A DNA stretch of 33,983 nucleotides from contig JAOPYB010000381.1 of the NCBI GenBank assembly GCA_025964835.1, forward strand, positions 1-33,983, written 5' to 3'. This document shows positions 26,635 through 33,983 of the stretch, in pieces (the first letter of the stretch is position 1; each line of letters opens with the position of its first letter). The stretch is from Nocardioides sp. (GTDB taxonomy: Bacteria > Actinomycetota > Actinomycetes > Propionibacteriales > Nocardioidaceae). Under the pieces are notes generated by a model. That model was not told the DNA's origin. It saw nothing but the letters and a program-made list of their open reading frames with translations, and made no database searches. The position numbers were made by a program, and so were the translations under genes.

Positions 26635-27546
26635 TCAGCTGTGGACCGTGAGGAACTGCTGGTTGACGACGCCGTCGTAGTAGAACATCGCGCGTCCCAT
26701 CTCGGCCTCGGTCCAGGTGATCGGCTCGGAGCCCGGGTCGACCCAGTACCCGCCGGTGAACATCTCGTTGCGGTTGCCGACCGGGTCGAAGAAGTAGAGG
26801 CATTGACCCCGTGTCGCACCATGACGCGTGGGGGTCGTCTCGAGATTGACCCCGTGGTAGACGCACACGTCCGCCGCGGTGCGCAGGTCGTTCCAGCCGT
26901 CGACCCAGTAGGCGAAGTGGTGCAGACCACCGTTGGGCCCGGTGATGAACGCGATGTCGTGGGAGCGGTGGGAGACCTCGAGCCAGCTGACGATCTGGAA
27001 CCCGTCGTCGCCGACGACCTGTTCGGTCAGCCGGAAGTCGAGGTGCTCGGCGAGGAACATCGTGTTGGTGTCCACCTCCTCCGCGGTGAGGAAGACATGG
27101 TCGACCCGCGGCGGGGCGATGCCGACCAGGCCCATCGGTCGCGGCGGCGGGTTGGTCTGCGGCAGGAGGTTGCCCACCTGGCGCATGCCGTGCACGAGCT
27201 CCATCTCGTGCCCGCTGGGCAGCGTGAACCGGATCGAGGTGCCGTGCCCGGGGGCCCACTCGTCAGCGGCGTAGCGACGTACGGCGACGCCAGCCGCCTC
27301 GAGGCGATCCTGGTAGTGGTCGAGGTCCGCGGCATCGGTGACCTTGAAGCCGAAGTGGTTGAGGCCATGGGTCGGCTCCAGGGTCAGGATGACGCTGTGG
27401 TGCTGGTGCTCGTCCCAGCACTTCAGGAAGACGCGGGAGGAGTCCCTCCCGGTCTCGATCATGCCGACGACCTCGGAGTAATAGGCGGTGGCGAGCTCGA
27501 GGTCGGGGACGCGGAGCTCGACGTGGGACAGTCGCAGGATGGCCAT
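26635..27546 (-). CDS. Catechol 2,3-dioxygenase-type extradiol dioxygenase (copy 1)
   Basis: VOC fold; ligand motifs RVDHVFL, GLHHFAYW, FFDPVGNRNEMFTGGY; C23O C-terminus ITWTEAEMGRAMFYYDGVVNQQFLTVHS. Confidence 0.92.
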   Translation of the reverse strand: MAILRLSHVELRVPDLELATAYYSEVVGMIETGRDSSRVFLKCWDEHQHHSVILTLEPTHGLNHFGFKVTDAADLDHYQDRLEAAGVAVRRYAADEWAPGHGTSIRFTLPSGHEMELVHGMRQVGNLLPQTNPPPRPMGLVGIAPPRVDHVFLTAEEVDTNTMFLAEHLDFRLTEQVVGDDGFQIVSWLEVSHRSHDIAFITGPNGGLHHFAYWVDGWNDLRTAADVCVYHGVNLETTPTRHGATRGQCLYFFDPVGNRNEMFTGGYWVDPGSEPITWTEAEMGRAMFYYDGVVNQQFLTVHS

Positions 27547-28640
27547 CAGGTGTGCACTCTCATGAAGCGGTCGTTGAGCTCGCCCTCGTAGTAGAAGATG
27601 GCGCGGCCGATGTTGTCCTCGGTCCAGGTCAGAGTCGGGAAGTCGGGGTCGGGGCGGTAGCCGCCGGTGAAGACCTCGTTGCGGGTGCCGAGCGGGTCGA
27701 AGAAGTAGATGGTCGAGCCGCGCGTGATGCCGTGGCGAGTCGGACCGACGTCGAGCTGAATGCCGTTGTAGGCCAGGACGTCGGCGGCGTCGCGGACGTC
27801 GTCCCAGTCGTCGAGCCAGTAGGCGAAGTGGTGCAGACCGCCGTTCGCGCCGTGCACGATCGCGAGGTCGTGGGGCGAGTGGGACCGCTCCAGCCAGGTG
27901 CCGAGCTGGTGCCCGTTGCCGTCGAGGAGCTGCTCGGTGATGCGGAACCCGAGCACGTCCATGAAGAACTGTGTGGAGTCACCGACCTCCTCCGCGGTGA
28001 TGAGCATGTGGTCCATGCGCGGGGGGGCGATGCGGTCGCGGGCGGTGTGGCCGGGACCGTAGGCGTCGGGGTTGGGCTGGCTCCGCGGGCGGGAGGCGCC
28101 GACCTTCTCGACCTCGGCGAAGAGCTCCATGAGCTGTCCGCTCGGCGTGGCGAAGCGGATCGACTCGCCCTGACCCAGCGACTCGCCCCTGCTGATGCGG
28201 TCGACGGGGAATCCATAACGGGTGACCCGATCCTCGAGGTCGGCCAGGTCGTCCTCGTGGTGGACCTTGAACGACATCAGCTCCATCCCGACGCGCGGGG
28301 CGTAGCGCAGCCGCAACGAGTGGTGGTCCTCCTCGTCCCAGCACTTGAGGTAGACCGAGTCTTCGGTGCGGGCCGAGACCTCCATGCCCATCACCTCGGT
28401 GTAGTAGGCGGTGGTGAGGTCCAGGTCGGTCACCGTGACGTCGACGTGACCGAGGCGCAGGATCCCCTGCGGCCGGCCCGGCACGGTGCCGCGCCCGGAG
28501 CGGGCCCAGGCCTGCCGGGTGTCGGAGGGGTCGAAGCGCGATCCGTCGGCCGGGGCATCGGGGGCTGTCAGCCGCGTCGTGCCCGCCGGAGTGCCTTCTG
28601 CGAGGTCCTGGCGCGCTGTGACGGCGTTCACATTCTCCAC
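27546..28640 (-). CDS. Catechol 2,3-dioxygenase-type extradiol dioxygenase (copy 2, N-terminally extended)
   Basis: Ligand motifs RMDHMLI, GLHHFAYW, FFDPLGTRNEVFTGGY; ends LTWTEDNIGRAIFYYEGELNDRFMRVHT. Probable GTG start 28640 (alternative GTG 28631). Confidence 0.9.
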   Translation of the reverse strand: MENVNAVTARQDLAEGTPAGTTRLTAPDAPADGSRFDPSDTRQAWARSGRGTVPGRPQGILRLGHVDVTVTDLDLTTAYYTEVMGMEVSARTEDSVYLKCWDEEDHHSLRLRYAPRVGMELMSFKVHHEDDLADLEDRVTRYGFPVDRISRGESLGQGESIRFATPSGQLMELFAEVEKVGASRPRSQPNPDAYGPGHTARDRIAPPRMDHMLITAEEVGDSTQFFMDVLGFRITEQLLDGNGHQLGTWLERSHSPHDLAIVHGANGGLHHFAYWLDDWDDVRDAADVLAYNGIQLDVGPTRHGITRGSTIYFFDPLGTRNEVFTGGYRPDPDFPTLTWTEDNIGRAIFYYEGELNDRFMRVHT

Positions 28641-28740
28641 GTCCCGCAACCTACGGACGGGACCCGACGAGGAGAGGCCTTCGTTCCGCCATGCGGGACA
28701 CCACATACTCTGGGGTGAGAGAAAGGACGACGGTGGAGCC
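28641..28740. promoter_or_regulatory. Divergent promoter region with candidate IclR-type operator
   Basis: Imperfect palindrome TTCCGC-cat-GCGGGA (28685-28699); minus-strand -10-like TAGGTT (28653-28648) 7 nt before GTG; plus-strand -10-like TACTCT (28707-28712). Confidence 0.45.
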
Positions 28741-29400
28741 GTGAACGACGACAGGTCTCGATCCCGACCGGAGACGATGCGTGCGCTGGTCCACGACTAC
28801 GTCCACGCGGTTCACACGACATATCTCGACCACGTCCAGACGCTGCCGCCCGGTGAGCGAGGCGAGCTGCCTCTCGTCTCGGCCGGCGAGCTGACCGTGA
28901 TCGCCGCGGCGACCACCAGGCTGCACCTCCTCGCGACAACCGACGTCCTGCAGGCTCCGCTCGCCCCCGAGGTCGAGCTCACCGACGAGCACCGGGGCGT
29001 CCGTTGGGCCACGCGCTTCTACGACCCCTCCGTCCTGCCCGAGCTCGGCACCCTCACCGGGGACAACTCAGAGGACGTGCGCCGGATCCTGGGCGTCACG
29101 CGCGTGCTCTACCACCTGACGGTCGACGTGGGCGGCGGGCTGAGCGCCCACCACGCGGCCCACTCGGGCGTCGCGCTGGCCAACCAGCACGCCCGCACGA
29201 GCCGCGACCTCGACCGCCTGCGCCACGCGCTCCCCCGGCAGCTGGCGACCGTCTCCGAGCTGGGGACCTGTGTGCGTCTCGGTCTCGACCGCGCCGCCTC
29301 CCTCTTGGCCGCCGACCTCACCGGTGGCAGGGTCGCGCCGGCTCCCGGAACCACCGCCGACACCTGCCTGGCCCACGTCCTGCGCGACGTGACGCGGTGA
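28741..29400 (+). CDS. Hypothetical protein, first gene of the divergent operon
   Basis: In-frame GTG at 28741 after ggtggagcc; 219 aa; 4-nt overlap with the IclR start. No motif recognised. Confidence 0.65.
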   Translation: MNDDRSRSRPETMRALVHDYVHAVHTTYLDHVQTLPPGERGELPLVSAGELTVIAAATTRLHLLATTDVLQAPLAPEVELTDEHRGVRWATRFYDPSVLPELGTLTGDNSEDVRRILGVTRVLYHLTVDVGGGLSAHHAAHSGVALANQHARTSRDLDRLRHALPRQLATVSELGTCVRLGLDRAASLLAADLTGGRVAPAPGTTADTCLAHVLRDVTR

Positions 29401-30173
29401 GCCAGGTCTCGCCGCGCACCGAGCGGCTCTCCAGCGTGGCCGCCGCCGCCCGCATCCTGCGCGAGTTCGACAAACACAGCACGCAGCTCGGCGTGAGCCA
29501 GCTGGCGCGACGGGTCGGGCTGGGCAAGAGCACCGCCCACCGCATCATCTGGACACTCGTGGAGGAAGGCCTTCTGGAGAAGGTCGAGGAGACGGGGCTG
29601 TTCCGGCTGACCACGGCGATGCGTTCGCTGGGAGCCAGCGCCGAGACCGCGCAGCGTCTTCACGAGGCGGCGACCCTGCCGCTCGACCAGCTGCGCACCC
29701 AGACCCGGGGCACCCTCCACGTCGCGATCCTCGACGGCCCCGACGTGCTCTACGTCGAGCGGCGGGAGGGCCCCGGCACCTTCCCGGTCTTTCGCGCCTT
29801 CGGCACCCGCAACGCCGCCCACACGACGGCCAGCGGCAAGGTGCTGCTGGCCTTCCTGCCGCTCGACCACCAGCGATGGCTCATCGAGAGCATGCGCCTC
29901 ACCCCGCGGACCCGGCACTCGATCACCTCCCGCGCCGCGCTCATGGCCGACCTCGCCAAGGTACGTCGGCAGGGTTACGCCGAGAACCACGAGGAGTCCG
30001 AGCTCGGGATGTGCTCCATTGCGGCGCCGGTGCGCGACCCGCTCGGACGCGTCGTCGCCTCGGTCTCCGTCGCGGAGTACGTCCACGACGTCGAGGCCGG
30101 CCTGCGCCACCTCGCCGACCCCGTCGTCCAAGCCGCGCGACGGATCTCCCGCGGTCTGGGCTGGGCACCGTGA
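29397..30173 (+). CDS. IclR-family transcriptional regulator
   Basis: N-terminal HTH SVAAAARILREFDKHSTQLGVSQLARRVGLGKSTAHRIIWTLVEEGLLEK; effector domain TASGKVLLAFLP, ELGMCSIAAPVRDPLGRVVASVSV. Confidence 0.9.
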   Translation: MSQVSPRTERLSSVAAAARILREFDKHSTQLGVSQLARRVGLGKSTAHRIIWTLVEEGLLEKVEETGLFRLTTAMRSLGASAETAQRLHEAATLPLDQLRTQTRGTLHVAILDGPDVLYVERREGPGTFPVFRAFGTRNAAHTTASGKVLLAFLPLDHQRWLIESMRLTPRTRHSITSRAALMADLAKVRRQGYAENHEESELGMCSIAAPVRDPLGRVVASVSVAEYVHDVEAGLRHLADPVVQAARRISRGLGWAP

Positions 30174-31396
30174 GGGGCACCTGGGAACGCGTGTGCCGCG
30201 CCGACGATGTCGAGCCCGGCCGTGCGCTCGGCGCCGTGGTGGGCGACTCCGGGCAGGATCGCGACCGCGTGTGCGTCGTCCGCACGGGTGAGGGTGCACA
30301 CATCGCCCTCCTCGACCGCTGCCCGCACCGCGACATCTCGTTGTCGGGCGGCACGGTCAGCGAGGACGTCCTGGTCTGCCCCGGGCACTTCTGGCGCTTC
30401 GCGCTGCCCTCAGGGCGGCGCACCGATCAGCCCCACACCGGTGCCACGGTCTACCCCACCCGACTGGTCGACGGGTGGGTCGAAGCCCTGATCCCCCCGG
30501 TCGAGCCAGCCCAATCGATGCGGTCCTGGCTCCTGTCCCAGGCCCGCCAGAGGAGCACCGAGCCCGTGCCAGAAGTTCGCGCCGCCAACCCCGAGCTCGG
30601 CGACAGCGTCGATGTCGGAGGTATCAGGACCAACTACCACGACGTCGGCTCCGGACCCCCGGTCCTGCTTGTCCACGGCTCCGGGCCGGGAGTCAGCGCC
30701 TGGGCCAACTGGCGTCTGACCCTTCCCTCGCTCTCGCAGCGATTCCGGGTCATCGCTCCCGACGTCCTGGGCTTCGGCTACACCGAGCGGCCCGAAGGTG
30801 TCCACTACAGCCTGGACAGCTGGACCGATCACCTTGTCCACTTTCTCGACGCCCTGGACCTCGGGTGCGTCTCCGTGGTCGGCAACAGTTTCGGGGGTGC
30901 CCTCGCCCTCAGCCTGGCGACGCGGCACCCCGACCGGGTCGACCGTCTCGTGCTCATGGGGAGCGCCGGCGTGCCGTTCGAGCTGACCCCGGCACTGGAC
31001 GCCGTGTGGGGCTTCCAGCCGTCGCTCGAGGCCATGCGCGCGCTGCTCGAGGTCTTTGCCTACGACCGCACCCGTCTCGGTGAGGATCTCGCTCAGCTCC
31101 GTCTCGAGGCCGCCACCCGGCCCGGAGTCCAGGAAGCTTTCAGCTCAATGTTCCCCTCGCCCCGGCAGATGGGCGTCGACGCTCTGACGATCGCCGAGGA
31201 GGACATCCGTGCCCTGCCGCACGAGACGCTGCTGATCCACGGGCGCGAGGACCAGGTCATCCCCCCGAGCAACTCACATCGTCTCCACCAGCTGATCGAT
31301 CGCTCGCAGCTTCACATGTTCGGACGTTGCGGTCACTGGGTCCAGATCGAGCACGCCGCTGGCTTCAACCGCTTGGTGACCGGCTTTCTGGAGTAG
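30170..31396 (+). CDS. Fusion: N-terminal Rieske [2Fe-2S] ferredoxin domain + C-terminal alpha/beta hydrolase (meta-cleavage-product hydrolase, DmpD/TodF-like)
   Basis: Single uninterrupted frame: CPHRDISLSGGTVSEDVLVCPGHFWRF, linker, VLLVHGSGPGVSAWANWRLTLPSL, nucleophile VVGNSFGGALAL, LLIHGREDQVIPP, GRCGHWVQIEHA. GTG 30170 overlaps the IclR stop. Confidence 0.85.
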   Translation: MRGTWERVCRADDVEPGRALGAVVGDSGQDRDRVCVVRTGEGAHIALLDRCPHRDISLSGGTVSEDVLVCPGHFWRFALPSGRRTDQPHTGATVYPTRLVDGWVEALIPPVEPAQSMRSWLLSQARQRSTEPVPEVRAANPELGDSVDVGGIRTNYHDVGSGPPVLLVHGSGPGVSAWANWRLTLPSLSQRFRVIAPDVLGFGYTERPEGVHYSLDSWTDHLVHFLDALDLGCVSVVGNSFGGALALSLATRHPDRVDRLVLMGSAGVPFELTPALDAVWGFQPSLEAMRALLEVFAYDRTRLGEDLAQLRLEAATRPGVQEAFSSMFPSPRQMGVDALTIAEEDIRALPHETLLIHGREDQVIPPSNSHRLHQLIDRSQLHMFGRCGHWVQIEHAAGFNRLVTGFLE

Positions 31397-31606
31397 ATGC
31401 GCTCGAGTCCAAGCGACCTCGGTGCTCGATGTCTTCCTGGTCGGGCCAGGGCCGCGGGGCGGAAGATGCGACATGCGGAGACACGGCTCTGGCACACAGT
31501 CGTGACCTGTCGCCCGACCTGGAGCGGGCGCGACCACTCTGTCCCGGCGTCGGCGGTGCCCGGAGGCACACCGTGTGGACAGCGGGCCTCGGGACCGAGA
31601 ACGACG

Positions 31607-31643
31607 AACCCCGCCTGACCTTCTGTGCAGGTCAGACGGGGTT
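31607..31643 (-). terminator. Hairpin downstream of tRNA-Asn, probable terminator
   Basis: AACCCCGCCTGACC (31607-31620) pairs with GGTCAGACGGGGTT (31630-31643) with one wobble, 9-nt loop; weak T-rich tail. Confidence 0.6.
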
Positions 31644-31649
31644 CCCTGG

Positions 31650-31722
31650 CTCCCCCGGTTGGACTCGAACCAACAACCCTCCGATTAACAGTCGAATGCT
31701 CTGCCAGTTGAGCTACAGGGGA
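31650..31722 (-). tRNA. tRNA-Asn (GTT)
   Basis: Minus strand TCCCCTGTAGCTCAACTGGCAGAGCATTCGACTGTTAATCGGAGGGTTGTTGGTTCGAGTCCAACCGGGGGAG folds as a cloverleaf; anticodon GTT. Confidence 0.94.
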
Positions 31723-31798
31723 TCGGTGCCGCCGCAAACCCTAGCAAGGTGGGCACGGGGGGGAAAATCGGGATGGTCCGCGCCCGGCCGGGGAGCGG

Positions 31799-32290
31799 TC
31801 AGGCCGGGCCGAGCTCGTCGCGGGCTGCCTCGAGGGCCCGCTCGGCAACCGCGCGGACCTCCGGCGCGTCGGGGTCGATGCCCTCGTCGTACTCGAAGAC
31901 CCACTGCAGCGGCTGGTGCCCGCGGGGCGCCCGGCGGGCGATCACGCGGACCCCGCGGCGGCCCCGGATGGGGGTGTGGCGCTGCATCACGACGCTCGCC
32001 GTGACCCGCTCGCGGACCAGCTCGAGCAGGAGGCCCGGCTCGTCGATCCTGAGCAGGTGCACCGGGCGGACCACGCCGAAGGTGCCGACCTCGCTGACCC
32101 GCAGGACCGACGTCTCGAGGTCCCAGTCGGCCGCCTCGACCTGCTCCCACGGGACCCGCCCCGTGGGGAGGTAGAGCGCGTCACGGCTGCCGCCCACGGG
32201 GCCCTCGGGGGTCTCGGCCCAGGCGAGCAGCCGCTCCCCCGCGGCCACCTCGATCGGTGCGCGCCGGCGTCGGCCGACCGGGAGCCTCAC
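31799..32290 (-). CDS. Conserved hypothetical protein
   Basis: 163 aa; GTG start overlaps the dnaG stop by 4 nt; ordered acidic/basic composition suggests real coding. Confidence 0.65.
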   Translation of the reverse strand: MRLPVGRRRRAPIEVAAGERLLAWAETPEGPVGGSRDALYLPTGRVPWEQVEAADWDLETSVLRVSEVGTFGVVRPVHLLRIDEPGLLLELVRERVTASVVMQRHTPIRGRRGVRVIARRAPRGHQPLQWVFEYDEGIDPDAPEVRAVAERALEAARDELGPA

Positions 32291-33983
32291 GTGTCCGCCA
32301 CGGTGCGGTCGCGGAGCGTACGGCGATGCTGCTCCAGGGCCGCGAGCTCACCGAACATCCGGTTGTACTCGGTGGGGTGCTCGACCGGGTTGGTGCGCTG
32401 CAGGCGGGACTTGAGCTCGGCGATGCGGCGCATCGCGGTCAGCTCGAGCAGCTTGAAGACGTGGACGGCGACGTACGACGCGTCCGGCTCCTTGGCCGTG
32501 CGCAGCGGCTCGACGCCGAGCGCACTGATCGCCGACGCGACCTCCGGGTCGGTGACACCGGCGCGCAGCCGGTTGCCCCAGGTGGGGTCACTGGCGCCCT
32601 GGGCGGGTCCCCCGGCCTTCTCGACGGCCTCCCACACGGCGCGGTAGGTCGGGTGGGTGAAGTCGTTGGTGCCGACCTCGGCGGTGGTGCGGCCGATCGC
32701 CATCGGGTGCTGGAGCACGAGCTTGAGGGTCTCCCGCTCCAGCGAGAACCGCGGGTCGCGCAGGTCGGGCACCGGGTGGCGCGGGGCCTGGGGAGGTGCG
32801 GCCGCCTCCTGGCCCCGGGCACCGGCTCGCTGGTCGGGCCGCTGGTCCGGTCGGGGGGCGGGCCGGTTGGCGGCGCGACGCACCTCGCGGCGGGTCTCCT
32901 CGATGTCGACCCCGATCATCCCGGAGACCTCGCGGGAGAAGGCGTCGACCTTCGACCGGTCGCGGATGCTGGAGACCAGCCGGGCGGCCTCGCGCAGCGC
33001 GTCGATCCGGCCGTCGGCGCGGTCGAGGTCGTACTTGCCCACGACGTTGGCGAGCACGAAGCGGTAGAGCGGCACCCGGCGGGCGACGAGCTCGCGGACG
33101 GCCGCGTCGCCGCTCTTGATCCGCAGGTCGCACGGGTCCATGCCGGTCGGCTCGACCGCGACATAGGTCTGGGAGACGAAGTTCTGGTCGCCGCCGAACG
33201 CCTTGAGCGCCGCCTTCTGGCCGGCGGAGTCGCCGTCGAAGGTGAAGATCACCTCTCCACGGAACTCCTCATGGTCGTTGAGGAAGCGGCGCAGCACCCG
33301 CGAGTGGTCGTCGCCGAAGGCGGTGCCGCACGTCGCGACCGCGGTGGTGACGCCGGCGAGGTGGCAGGCCATCACGTCGGTGTAGCCCTCGACGATGACG
33401 GCCTGCGAGGACCTCGCGATCTCGCGGCGGGCCAGGTCGAGGCCGTAGAGGACGTGGCTCTTCTTGTAGATCGCGGTCTCGGAGGTGTTGAGATACTTCG
33501 CCTCGATCCGGTCGTCCTCGAAGATCCGGCGCGCCCCGAAGCCGATCGTGTCGCCGCCGGCGTCGCGGATCGGCCACAGCAGGCGCCCCCGGAAGCGGTC
33601 GTACGCCGATCGCCCGACCGCGACGAGGCCCGCCGCGACGAGCTCCTCCTGGCTGAACGCCTTCTGGCGCAGGTGCTTGAAGAGCGACTCGCCCTCGCGC
33701 GGGGCGAAGCCGATCCCGAACGTGTCGGCCGCGGACTGGTCGAAGCCGCGCTCGTGCAGGAACTGACGCGCGGCCAGAGCATCCGGGGTGGCCAGCTGCT
33801 CGGCGTAGTAGAGCTGGGCCTCCTTGTGGGCCTCGATCAGCCGGGACTTCGAGGGCCCCTTGGGGCGGTCGTCGCGGACGTCGCCCTCCTCGCGCCGCAG
33901 CTGCACGCCGTACTTGTCCGCGAGCCGCTCGACCGCCTCGGCGAAGCTGAGCGCGTCGATCTTCATCACGAAGCTGATGACGT
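32287..33983 (-). CDS. dnaG: DNA primase, partial (5' end beyond the window)
   Basis: FGIGFAP, RFRGRLLWPIRDAGGDTIGFGAR, KYLNTSET, YKKSHVLYGL, VIVEGYTDVMACH, TFDGDSAGQKAALKAF. Confidence 0.93.
   Translation of the reverse strand, partial: VISFVMKIDALSFAEAVERLADKYGVQLRREEGDVRDDRPKGPSKSRLIEAHKEAQLYYAEQLATPDALAARQFLHERGFDQSAADTFGIGFAPREGESLFKHLRQKAFSQEELVAAGLVAVGRSAYDRFRGRLLWPIRDAGGDTIGFGARRIFEDDRIEAKYLNTSETAIYKKSHVLYGLDLARREIARSSQAVIVEGYTDVMACHLAGVTTAVATCGTAFGDDHSRVLRRFLNDHEEFRGEVIFTFDGDSAGQKAALKAFGGDQNFVSQTYVAVEPTGMDPCDLRIKSGDAAVRELVARRVPLYRFVLANVVGKYDLDRADGRIDALREAARLVSSIRDRSKVDAFSREVSGMIGVDIEETRREVRRAANRPAPRPDQRPDQRAGARGQEAAAPPQAPRHPVPDLRDPRFSLERETLKLVLQHPMAIGRTTAEVGTNDFTHPTYRAVWEAVEKAGGPAQGASDPTWGNRLRAGVTDPEVASAISALGVEPLRTAKEPDASYVAVHVFKLLELTAMRRIAELKSRLQRTNPVEHPTEYNRMFGELAALEQHRRTLRDRTVADT

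Noticed and set aside
1-33983. CRISPR arrays, transposases, integrases, phage genes
   Set aside because: No regularly spaced repeats and no recognisable mobile-element proteins were seen on reading both strands.

Overview
High-GC actinobacterial chromosomal window (Nocardioides-like gene style; genus not proven). The left edge is the promoter/leader of an rRNA operon that runs leftward out of the window. Next come housekeeping and accessory genes: an FMN hydroxy-acid oxidase, tyrS, a Ser/Thr kinase, a P450, a large hybrid histidine kinase, an aldo/keto reductase, an ArsR/SRPBCC cassette, a CAU-anticodon tRNA, DUF72 and PIG-L proteins. The right edge carries tRNA-Asn and a partial dnaG. The main feature is a catabolic block at about 13.9-31.4 kb. 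It has fifteen tightly packed minus-strand genes, many with 4-8 nt stop/start overlaps, and a divergent plus-strand trio. The minus operon encodes two catechol 2,3-dioxygenase paralogs, a histidine phosphatase, a split PEP-synthase-like kinase pair (resembling phenylphosphate synthase / CreHI / HpeHI), a Rieske oxygenase, a small CxxC protein, a HAD protein, a PDR-type reductase and a complete lower meta-cleavage pathway. The divergent trio is an orphan ORF, an IclR regulator and an uninterrupted ORF joining a Rieske ferredoxin domain to a meta-cleavage-product hydrolase. My main hypothesis is a phosphorylation-dependent aerobic phenol/aryl catabolic system in which a Rieske oxygenase, not a P450 or carboxylase, acts on an aryl phosphate. 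All family calls come from reading motifs by eye; no searches were run.
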